From Acridotheres tristis (taxonomy: Eukaryota > Chordata > Aves > Passeriformes > Sturnidae), in contig CM072894.1 in assembly GCA_037013685.1 (NCBI GenBank), positions 16,044,449 through 16,108,448 of the forward strand: a DNA stretch of 64,000 bases, in the 5' to 3' direction. A program made the translations under genes and the position numbers. Below are positions 24,976 through 35,600 of this stretch, one piece after another. Positions within the stretch are counted from its first letter, which is position 1. Each line of letters starts with the position of its first letter. The notes under the pieces are model-generated. The model was not told the DNA's origin, did not search any database, and saw only the letters and a program-made list of their open reading frames with translations.

Positions 24976-27900
24976 AAGCAAAGATTTTAATCACAACAAG
25001 AATACTTTATGGAGTGGAAAAGTTGATCTTGGCTTTTTCTGATGACTGTATGCAACTGCTAAGAGATTTTTATATGAGCCTTTCACTTGATATTACACCT
25101 TTTGACCTGATGAATTATATATTTCTTTTCGAGGTAATAGTTTTCTGGCAAGAATCAGATGGAAAGGACTTAATGAAAGTGATGGAGCATCCAAATGCCC
25201 TACATGATGAAATACCAAAAGGCTCAGGGAATTGGAGGCAACTGTAAGAATACAGACATTGGAATACTCCAAATACTACAGTTGGATCAGAACATCAAAA
25301 GAAGCATATACTATTACGTATGAAATATTAAATCAAAACTAGGACATCTTTCCCAGTGCTCTTGTTGTAGTACACATTTTTAAAGCACATCTTGTCAAAA
25401 TATGTCACTGAAGTAACCCCAGCTTAGGAGTTCCACCTTTTTTGTATGATCTGAAACTATTTGAATGTCAATAATTAAACACAATGTATTTGGTTAATCC
25501 AATTTTAAACTTTCTTGCAGCTACCAATTTATATCTGCCTTCAGGTCTCAACTCTTCCGGCTCAGCAATTCCCTCTACTAGGGCTCTCTGCCCCTTGTAA
25601 TACAAACAATTTTTTCTTGCACTTTTCACAGTCCCAATCCTAACTGGAACTTGCAGCAAAGCAAGACAAGAAAAGAGTCTGAAGTCATCATAATCAGTCA
25701 CATCAGTTAAGAGCTAAGTAGAGGGTTTTTTTAACTACAGATATGCCCACACAAAAATTATGACTTGTATATGTATTTCCTTCCATTGGTGAAAAATAAT
25801 TACTTCCTTTATTGCTCTTCCAAATATATTATAAATAAAATATACATAAACATAATTATATTTTCCCCAAATCTGAATTATATAGGACATTGAAAAATGT
25901 GTGTCAGTTACTATGTGTGTGTCAATTATGAAATACCAGAAAGCACTCTTCTGTTCAAGACACAGAGAAAACAGATTCCAGATCTGAAGATATGAGGTCT
26001 ATCGTTGACCAGATTAAATTTTGGTGTCCACTAACCCCACTGGCTGTGGTACCTTCCACTGAGGGTTGGGTGTCAGGATGCTGCAGCCCCCTTTATTGCA
26101 CCAGTGGTGGTAGAGTGGCTCTGCAGGTGGAGAGCAGAGCTGAGGAGAGCCTGGATTGTGTCCCTAACAGCTTGGGCTTCTTTAATCACTGAGGTGCCCA
26201 CAGGGCATGAGGAAGTGGCCTGGAGTGAAGCTGTGCTCTTGAGGAATCCCCTGTGCTGTACAGCAATGAGCACAGAATGGCCGAGGCAGACCAAGTGACT
26301 GGGGCACAGTACCCCTGTTTCAGCCTGAGCAGTGCAATGTACAGCAGCATCTAATTCCCAATAACTAGGAAAGTGTGAAAAAATTGGTGAGATGGCACAG
26401 AGTACAGTCAGAGTGGTATGGGTAGTGAAGTTAGTGATCTTTAGGCTATATACACATCTGCATTTGCTGCAATCACATCTCCATTTGCAGTGTAAACAAA
26501 TGTTCTGCTTCCCCATCTAAAATTCCCTAGCATTCATATGGCCTCACCAGCCAGAGAAGTTCAAAAGGGTCCATTTTAAATAAAAAACCTCAAGTAAACA
26601 GAGTTTGGCAACACTAAGTTTCTCTTAACCAGACAGCATTTTCCAAAGGATGTACAGACCCATATACTTTTTCAGAAAAATAAATTGGACTACTAGATTA
26701 CATATATTGATAAAATACAGCAATGCTACAAACGTTACCATGGAAAAATTTTTCTCAATAGCAGTCTTAGGGTGCGAGACCAAAACATTTTAAAAGAAGC
26801 TTATTGTTTGATTTTTAAAATAAGTTGATTGTTCAGTGTTCTGCATATAGAATGACTGAAAGTGCTAAATGATGCCTATGATTCTCAGGAAAATTCTGAA
26901 GATGTACTCTGCTGCTAGAGTGGTTATGCAAAGTCAGGTTAAACAGTAATCCCACTGATAATGAAGAATTTTGAAGGGAATTATTTAAGAGTTTTAAGTA
27001 CTCTGTAGGGGGCAGTTTTGAACCAGATTAATGAAAATTTTAAGCTGGCTGATTCAAAGTTATGCTTTTGTACTCAGTTTTCATATCATCAGCAGCTACA
27101 TGGGCATAATTTCATTTTTTTAGGTAGATCTTGGTACTTAAGCAAACAGGGAGCTGCATGCTATTGTATAACATCACCCAGCTGAGAGGCTTATTTGCAT
27201 GTCAGGTTCAGCAATGGTAGCTAACTATACTTTTTTTAAACTACCAGTTATAGAGATCCATAACTGAACAGCAATGATTAGAACTTCATGGCAGAGGCCT
27301 GCATAAAAACCAGCTCTGCAAAAGGCCCCAAGGACAGGAGTTTGGGATCTCTTTCACAGTTCTGAAGCCTGAACCAGCTCAAAATCTTAAAAGTATTTAT
27401 GACATTTCTGGAAAAAGAAAAAAAGCAAAAAAAAATGCAGCAGATTCTTGGAGATACTGCAGGAATATTGCCTGCAGCATTTTCAAACGCCTTTAAACAT
27501 GGAATCTTCATTATTTGCATTTATTTAAAGTGGATACGATGCTAGATTATGGAAAAGATGTCAGCACACTTCAATGTGTTGGCTTAAAAATGAAGATTTG
27601 AATCAGTTTCTCTCTAGCAACACACCACTTTGAAGTATCAAGGTCAGAAGTGGATTATTGATCTGAAACAAAAAAAATACATCCTCTCAGAAAAGTGATA
27701 GTCAAGGATTTCAGTAGGAGTGGCTCTCAAGTGCAACCTGAAGAGTGGGAGAGGGTCAGTCACTGAGTCTTTTTTCCACTTAGAAAGCAAGGAACAGACT
27801 AGGCCTCAGTGAGAAAAATGAAGTTGTAATGTAGTTGACCTCAGTACTCAATAGCAGAGAATTTCCAGTAGAGTCAGTGGCTCTCCATTGACCACCATTA

Positions 27901-28310
27901 TTTTGATTTTAATGAAGTGACTTGAAGCCACTTCTAAACCATGATTTGCAGTTAAGTTATTATTTATCTGATAATGTAATCATGTAGAGCAGCAAGATTC
28001 ACACTGAACACTGGCAGGAACTAAAAGGATCAACTTCCAAATATCCAGACCAAGAATGAATGCTTGCAGATGATCAGACTCTGCAGCTCTACCACTTAAA
28101 GCTTGAAGCTGATTGTGTTGTCTGGACAAGTGGTGGGATATAGTTTCTGTTCTCTCCTGGCCTAAAAGCTTTGCCTACTCTTTTAGAGTTCACGTACAGG
28201 ATCTGGCTTGGATGAAGTAATTTTCTTCACAGACCAAAAAGGGGATATTCCATACCACATATTGTCACGCTCAGCAATAAAACTGGGATTGCAGAATAAG
28301 AAGGTGGAAG

Positions 28311-28330
28311 GGGTGGGGGGGGCTGGGGGG
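28311..28330 (+). repeat. G-run with G-quadruplex potential
   Basis: Four or more runs of at least three G separated by one or two bases. A 13-base C run follows at 28419-28431 on the same strand, so the two could pair. About 850 bases upstream of the LNPK CpG island. Confidence 0.75.
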
Positions 28331-28418
28331 TTACCATCCAGGATCATCAATTGCTGGAAGACTTGCTGGGCATCAGTCTGCTTGTGGCAGGCGGTTAGTT
28401 ACTTCCCTTGCATCATTT

Positions 28419-28431
28419 CCCCCCCCCCCCC
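28419..28431 (+). repeat. Homopolymer C13
   Basis: Thirteen consecutive C residues after CATCATTT. Length should be treated as uncertain because homopolymers are error-prone in assemblies. Confidence 0.8.
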
Positions 28432-29330
28432 TTTCATGCATTTATTAAAGTTTTCTTTAACCCAACCCGTGAGTTCTAACTTTTCCTAGTATCTCTCCCA
28501 CCTTCCTGAGCGGGAAGGAGCAGGAGGTTGTGTGGGTGTTTACCTCCTGACCAGAGTCAGCCTATAACAACTGGAAAAAACCCAACATTTATAGGCTGTA
28601 TTATGATGCACTGCTAGATACAACAAGTTCAATAGTGCAGGATCAGCTGAAGATGTACAGCTTTTGCATAGCAAATTTTACTACAAGGCACTTTGAAGGA
28701 CACTCTTCCACATCTATGCATATGCACTTGTGTTTCTGTAGTGGTAAAACTTCTCAACAGGGCAGAAAGATAGTGCAAACAGAGCAAGTATTGATTCCCT
28801 ATTCCTGTGTCCTCTTGGCATGAGCTAAGGGATGGGTGTCAGCGACGTAAGAAAACTGATCAAAGTACAGCACCAAGGGAGAGGACATTGTTATCACAGT
28901 GATGGGATTTAAAGAAATTCAGAGTTCTGCTTCTCTCCATAGATATTCAACACATGGCGACTGGCATGGAGGGGACAGTGAGAGCAGCCCTTCGCTGTGA
29001 CCCCGAGGGGACTCCGCGCCTGCCCGCAGAACACATATCGAGCGGCGCCTCTTTGTCAGCACTGCTTCACCGGCTGAACGCGAGCGTCAGCTGGCCCGCA
29101 CACCTCACCATGACAGTCTGACCATCACGTTCCTCGATTTTGGCATTAAAACACCTTTATTTTCTGCAATAGGGATCAGCGAGAGCCGCAGGAGGACGGG
29201 CTTGGCGTGCCCGGCCCCGCTGGCGGCGAGCGCCTTCCGACACCCGCCCGCTTCGACTTGGCTGAGCAGAGCCACCCGGACACCGCCCGGGCCGGGCCGC
29301 GAGGGAGGCAGGAGGGGCGCACGGGCATGT

Positions 29331-29399
29331 CACGGTACGGCCGGGTACGATCCAGTACGGTACGGCCGGGTAGAGTACGGTACGGGGCGGTACGGCCGG
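29331..29399 (+). repeat. GGTACGG-type tandem repeat in LNPK promoter
   Basis: Several imperfect copies of GGTACGGCCGG and AGTACGGTACGG within about 70 bases, upstream of exon 1 in the CpG island. No matching unit occurs elsewhere in the window. Confidence 0.8.
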
Positions 29400-29559
29400 A
29401 CACGGCGCTGCTCAGAGCGGAGCGCACCCCGCACCGCCCAATGCCGCCGCCGCAGCCGCCGCCGCAGCCGCCGCCCGCCCGCAGCGCGGCCCGGCCCGGC
29501 CCCGCCCCGCTCCAGCGCGCCCCGAGCAGCGAGGCGCTGATTGGCTGCGGAGCCCGCGC

Positions 29560-29647
29560 GGGGCCTGGTGGGAGCAGCGCCCGGGCGCCGCGCTCCTCCT
29601 GCGGCGGCGCTGGCGGCGGGCGGGATGCGCGGCCCGGTCCGCGGCAG
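29560..29647 (+). other. LNPK: LNPK exon 1, non-coding (5' end approximate)
   Basis: The 3' end is defined by a good donor (GCAG then GTACGT at 29648), about 105 bases downstream of the inverted CCAAT box. The 5' end is an estimate because start sites in CpG islands are dispersed. An ATG at 29625 would open a short upstream reading frame that ends in exon 2. Splicing of this donor to the exon 2 acceptor at 33365 is inferred; no transcript is available to me. Confidence 0.6.
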
Positions 29648-32600
29648 GTACGTGATAGCGCGGGATGCCCGGCCCGGCCCGGCCCGGCCCGGCCCAGCTC
29701 AGCTCAGCTCCGAGCGGCTCCGCGCTGGGAGAGGGGCGCGGGGTGGTGGGAGAGTGGCGCTCGCCGTAACAGCACTCAGGTACCGGCCCCGGGCACGAAG
29801 CGGAGCAGGACAGCAGGTGCCCCCTCCCTCTCCCTCCTGGCCGCGGGCAGCGGGGCGGGCTGGGCCGTGGTGCGGCCTTGGAGGAGGAAGCCCCCGGCTG
29901 CGGGGAAGGGCGGCGGGCGCCGTGCGGCTGTGCCGGCTGGCGGGCCGGGGGCTGCGCTGACCTCTGCCAGCGCCCTCCCTGCCCGCCGGGCCCGGCGCTG
30001 GCCGCCCCTCGCGCAGCCTGCCGGGGGTTGGGTTTCAAAAAAGAGCGCCTGACCCACACACTGCTCGCTCCGTCGCTGTGTAGTCAATGGGGGAGCTAAT
30101 TTGGCTTTTTATTTAAGGCTCTACAAAGCGTAGGACCTCTGTGGGATGCTTCCGGACGGAAACAGCCGCAAATGAAGTTGAGATGGAAAAAAGTTTAGTG
30201 TTTCGTTGTAGCTGAGGCGGCCTAGGACAGGCCAGCAGTAGATGATGGGTGATGCTCCTGGTTCGGTTTTGCTTGTTTCCTTGTCCGCGGCACTCAGCTG
30301 GAGGAACTTTTTATGGTCCCAGTGGAAGTTTGTGAGGCCAGTAAATTGTGAGCGAACTGTGAGCAGAACTGGCGATTGAGATTGAAAGATAAAATTTGTG
30401 TTCTTTGTAGTGGTAAATATCTAAAAATATTTACATAAAGTAGAATCACTAGGTTTGCAAAAAAGACCTGTTTCAAAAGTGTTGCCCATTCCTTTAGGGG
30501 AGAGGTCTGTATCTCTGTATGCTAGGCCTTGATTGCAAGTTTCTAACTTCCTTTTTCTTGTAATATGTCTTCTCTTGATGTTATTCAGTCTTGAATTTTT
30601 GCATGTCAGTTATTAAAATTTACTTGGGGAGACTGACTTTTTTGGGAGAACTTTTAATCTTTAAAACATTAACAAGCCTGAAGAAATTTGAGACTGACTT
30701 GATAAAAGTGTAATGAGATCATGAAGCTGTTTTCTCCACGTAGGTGGATGGGTGTGGATGACTTCATGGATTTATGCCTCTTTCAAAGGAGAAACTTTTT
30801 CTGCTCTGGTCTCTTAGTCTGGCACTTCTGCTTTTTATTAAATAACTTAGATGTTTTGGAGTAAAGGAGCTGCTATAAATATTTTTTTGAGAGAGTCAGG
30901 TAATAAAACTGGTAGTAGTGTTTTCTTAAGCTTCTCTGTTCAGCGTTTTTAATGCTTCTTTTGTCTGTTTTAAGCCTAGGACATGTTGTAGCTATCTTAC
31001 ATGTGTGTTACTTCAGTGATAATGTGGAAGTGAGTCCAACTGCGCTACTGCTTAGTCAGTGAAATGCACAGCTCTGTGCTAGAGTGCATTCTTCAGAAGG
31101 GAAAAGTCCTATGCAATAATTTTTTTGGTTAGAGCATGGAAAGGAAGCAACTTGTGGACTATCTCTTGCCATGAGTAGTAGGATATTAGTGGTAGGTATG
31201 TGGAGTGGCAGGTAAGGAGGAGAATTAGAAGCAGTTGAAGACAATTTGTGTTGTCATGTCAAGAAGAAGAGAGGGGAAGAAGGAAAACATCTGAGGCCCT
31301 CCATAGAAATCATAGAAAATTTTCTGTCTCCTCACTGAAGATTCAGTGACTAAACTGTAATAAACTAAATATGAATCTAGTGGCCTTAATCACTTAATAC
31401 CTCTTTGGGGAAGGGTTTTGGTAGTATTACAGACTTGCAGAGCAGCATCTGTAAAGCCTGTCATCATCATAGCTCCCGTAAAGTCACATGCATAGTGACA
31501 GTTGTCAAACCTGTTTCTCTTCCAAGCATTTGCCAGATGTTTAAAAAAACCTTGTGTAGCAATAGCAGTGTGAATGTGTTACTGATATAAGTCAGAGTCA
31601 CCAGTAGCTCATGGATAATTTGTTCTCAAAAGATCCTCTAACACTTCTAGTGGAGGGGTTCTCAAAGTATGGTTTGAAGGAAAATGGCACACACAAAGGC
31701 CATGTGAGCGTCTCTGTGTCCACAGCTGAGAGCTACCATGGCTCCTAATGGCAGTGGCCATGCTAGGGAAACATTGGAGCCTTGTGCTGCCTTTACCGAC
31801 TTCTCAATTGCCTATTTGACACAGTATCTATACTGCAAAACAATATAAAAGCTATCTCTATGTAGAAATATCTGGGAAGAAAGTGTAGGCTCAGATCTTC
31901 AATACCCATCATGTAAAATCTCGCCTGTATCTGCAAAGTCACGGTTGTGTAAAATTCTTGGTGTTAGATTGTGTGTTTAAAAATAAAGACTGCTGTTTTA
32001 CTGAGGTGAGTTGCTGCAGTAGTGATTATTTTGAGAATTTGTTCGAGTCCAAGGGGTAATTGCTTTTTCTGTATCTCATCCCTTTGTGCTACTAATTTGG
32101 CAGCAGTGGAGCTAGTTTGGCCATCTGTTCTAGCTTAATTTTCACAGCATTTCTGATATGGATTTCCTTATCTTTAAGGACTGGTTTCTGAAACCAGTAG
32201 GGCCTATAGTTCTGAAGTCCTTGGCTTTCTTAAAAGGTGAAGAGGTTACCAGACTACAGTAGTTGTATTAATGAGCAGTGCATATCCTATAAATACTAAA
32301 TTGTTCTATCAGCCTCACACAATTTGAAACAAATTTGGTTTGAAATGTATCTATCCATTTTTTGGCCAAAGGAGACTTAATAAACAAGATAATGATCCCT
32401 TATGTTTCCGTTTAGCTAGATCAGTTAGTGATTCATTCCAGAATGAAAAAGGTTTGAGCCCTGGTTGGTATTGAGCATTAGTTTACTGTCAGGGTTGTTT
32501 TGAACTGATTACTATTTTGTTCAATAGGTAAAAAACTTGTATATTAAATGACTGGAGAGAAAGTCTGCCATCCTAAGGTTCAATTGATTCAACTGTCTTC

Positions 32601-35600
32601 TAATGGAAAGTTGCTACAATTTTAGTTTAGGAGCTTAGATCCAGATCATCAAATTAATGTTGTTCATGGGTTCCAGGTTTGTGTAGGGTGAGCTGCTCTT
32701 GCCCCTTTGGAACTGCTTTGGAGTAATTTGATGTGCTGATGACTGGGTTGTCCATCGTGGGCTGTGCAGGAAAGACTTGCTAGTGTAGTGCTTTTGTATA
32801 GCAAATGAAATCTTTGAAACTGATTCTTTAAACTTAAAACTGAGCACACAAAAGAACAGTAGTGCTATCCAGCATATTCTTGTTGAGAACATAAAAAGGA
32901 AATAGATTTATTTGAGAAATTTTCTCATGAACAGAAGGATGTTAATGCTGAATGCCTAGAGTGACAGCTGAAAAGGAATACTGAGTTATGCTTAGGGACA
33001 GCAGAGGAAAGAACTGGAAATCAGTATCTTAAATAATCCTGCCCAATACTAAGTTTTTAAAATTGTTTTTCTGCTGAAGTGTTTTGATGACTCTTTTTGC
33101 AGTTCATTTGCACCTGTGTTTTTGAGAACTCCCCTCTGGTTAAATATTTCCAAAATAAAAATAACTTCGGCCACATCTGCTCTGCTGACCTGACTTACAG
33201 GATGGCCTATGAATCAGAAAACTGAATTTAAAAATAACACGTAGGTAGATAGCTAGGCAATGGCCTTATACAATATTTTGATTTTTTTAAGATGTTGGAA
33301 TGAATTTGAGAATCTTTGATTATGTTGTTAGATTGCTTTTGAGTGCTTAATTCTTTATTTCTAGCTGTGAATGCTTGTAGAAGATTGATAGCTCTGCCAA
33401 CATTTGTCCACAATAGAAGATGGGTGGATTAATTTCAAGATGGAGGGTAAGTAACATTGTGTAACAATGTAATAACCTTTAGTGTAGAAGATGGGAGTAC
33501 CTAGGACATGTTTACTCTTAATATTGGCTGAATGATAGTGCTAAAGTTTTCCTGTGAGTATGTCACTTAAAAATCCAGTAGTGGATATCCTGACCAAAAG
33601 TATTCTTTGGTAAATCACTAAGCTGTGGAACTCTGCGGTTGTCCTTTGTTTCCTTTGCAGTACCAGCACTGTTCCTGGCACTGACTTGGTTAACTTAAAA
33701 ATATGCAGTTTTAACTCTTTCTGTAAATCTAAGTACTTTTGTGGTGCATCATTGGGATAGAAACTGCACCATCTGTGACTTGAAAGGTTGGTAACATAGG
33801 TAAAAATGGGTATGTACAGAATACATTTCTGTCTGTTTTAACCAATAGTTTGGTAGCTACTTACTCCTATGTAAGTCTATCTTCCTGTCTGCTTTTATTG
33901 GTTGTTGAGTGGTGTACTGAATTTATGAGGAAGAAGAGGCATGAGGTTTTTGACTACTTTACTGGCAGATGTGAGTTGAGTCTGGGTTTGACTTTGTTTA
34001 TTAGCAATTGACTTCAGAGCCTTCCATGCAAAACTCCATTAAAGGTGGAACTTCAGGTGGAATGTCAGTTTTGTATAATTAAAACTCACTTTCAAGGTGA
34101 TGAAGTGTGAGCTATGGTTCTTGAATTCATGGTGTGAACAGTGGGGAAAGATTGTGGCTTGACAATTCTCAGAAATCAGGAAAGATTCCTAGAAGGTGGA
34201 TTTCCAGTTGCTCCTATGGGGAATTTTACTGGTGATGACAGCCCTTATTTGCAGTTCCTTATGATTTATTTACACCGTGTGTCCTTACATGGAATGAATA
34301 GTAATAAAAAACTGGAGTACTCAGGTTAGGGCTTCCTCTCTGTATTCTGTGTTTTGCCTATTTTTGCTGCTTATCAATTCTGTTCTTGTTTTACTTTCCA
34401 CCCACACATTCGTTATTGCTGTAGATGCATCATAGGTTTTCGTTTTTTGTGATGTAGGAGAGGAGTCTTCAGTTAAGAGTAATGCCAGCTGTAAAATAGT
34501 ATATTATTATGGTCCCTTCTATTTGTCACACTAAAGTAGGAGAACTTCTTACCTTTATGTAAAATAGATAATTTATTAATCTGTTATGAATATATCTTTT
34601 TGTTAGGAAACTGTTAATATACAGTAATCCTTGAAATACTGAGTTTTTAAAGTGAGATTAATATCTTTGTTCTTTCCCTTGTAAGCAGGCAAAGCCTTCC
34701 ACTGTAGAAGTATTAGAAAAATTAGATAAGGTATGTATTTGCTTTTTGGTGTTTTGTTTGATTTTTTGTTTAGAAATATACCTCCTTTTTGCTGACCATG
34801 TATTTCTCTCATGTTAGGTAAAATACTCTTGTGAAATTTTAAATTATTTTGGTAATTATTACAGTAGTAGAGATTCTGCATATCAGAGGAATTATCTTTT
34901 TCCCCCTTACTGTTTAGTCATTTAAAAAATACCAATACTGTATAATAGATAGTGAGAAACTAGAGGGCAAATATTTATTTAGAGAGCCTGAAATAGGAAT
35001 GAATATGAAGCTGCCTTGATTACACAATTCAGTTATAACTAATTGTTAAAGTCCAATGTAATGGCAAATGTCACTAATGCAGAGTTCCATCCATTGGGTT
35101 GATTAGAAAAGCTTCAAGGTATGGTTTTATATGTAGAAGTTGTGACTGTAGTGGAAGTAAGTAAGGCCAGTGGCAGAATAACTGAATAGTTTGCTCAGTA
35201 ATCAATTGTGATTTTTTCATCAACATTTGTGACAGATGTCTGTACTCCATGGGGAAATTAACTGTTTTGAAATACGCTGTTGATATTTTGTTTTCATTTT
35301 AATGGAAGTGTGAGTACTTCTGTTGTCACTTGAAATACAGTCAAAATGGTTAACATAGAGCATTGCTAGATCACTTATTAATATACCAGAAGCATCATAC
35401 AGATGTTCAGAATTTCACTCCTAAGGTGAGGAAAGTACTGGAAGGGAAAAAACAAGTAAAATGATGGAGAGGTTCCAGCAATTCACCATGTTAGTAGAAA
35501 AGTGTTAGAGACATTTAAAATTCCACAAGTACCTGATGAAAGCTTTAGAATGCCAAGTATGGCTAGTAGTGACTTATGTGCCATTAATAAGATACTGGTA

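Larger units (their letters stand above)
24976..29169. other. Intergenic region upstream of the LNPK promoter
   Basis: AT-rich apart from a more GC-rich patch at about 26000-26340. That patch carries a 147-codon minus-strand open frame (26073-26516) without recognisable similarity. The G-run and C-run at 28.3-28.4 kb are listed separately. No gene seen. Confidence 0.6.
29170..30040 (+). promoter_or_regulatory. LNPK: CpG-island promoter of LNPK
   Basis: About 870 bases of very GC- and CpG-rich DNA in an otherwise AT-rich region. No TATA box is visible. A CCAAT box lies at 29438-29442 and an inverted one (ATTGG) at 29540-29544. The first LNPK splice donor follows at 29648. This is the usual architecture of a broadly expressed gene promoter with dispersed start sites. 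The long overlapping open frames here on both strands come from GC-richness and are not genes. Confidence 0.85.
29648..33364 (+). other. LNPK intron 1
   Basis: The first 400 bases are the rest of the CpG island with (GGCCC) and (AGCTC) short repeats. The rest is AT-rich. A stretch near 31651 resembles a hAT-type transposon end. No coding exon was seen. Confidence 0.7.

Noticed and set aside
26073..26516. 147-codon minus-strand open frame
   Set aside because: No recognisable family and no splice or promoter support. It sits in a locally GC-richer patch where chance frames are longer. Possibly a relic of an unnamed repeat.
29202..30099. Long overlapping open frames on both strands of the 29-30 kb CpG island (up to 281 codons)
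   Set aside because: The products are Arg/Ala/Pro/Gly-rich, overlap in several frames and match composition only. The region is the LNPK promoter and exon 1.
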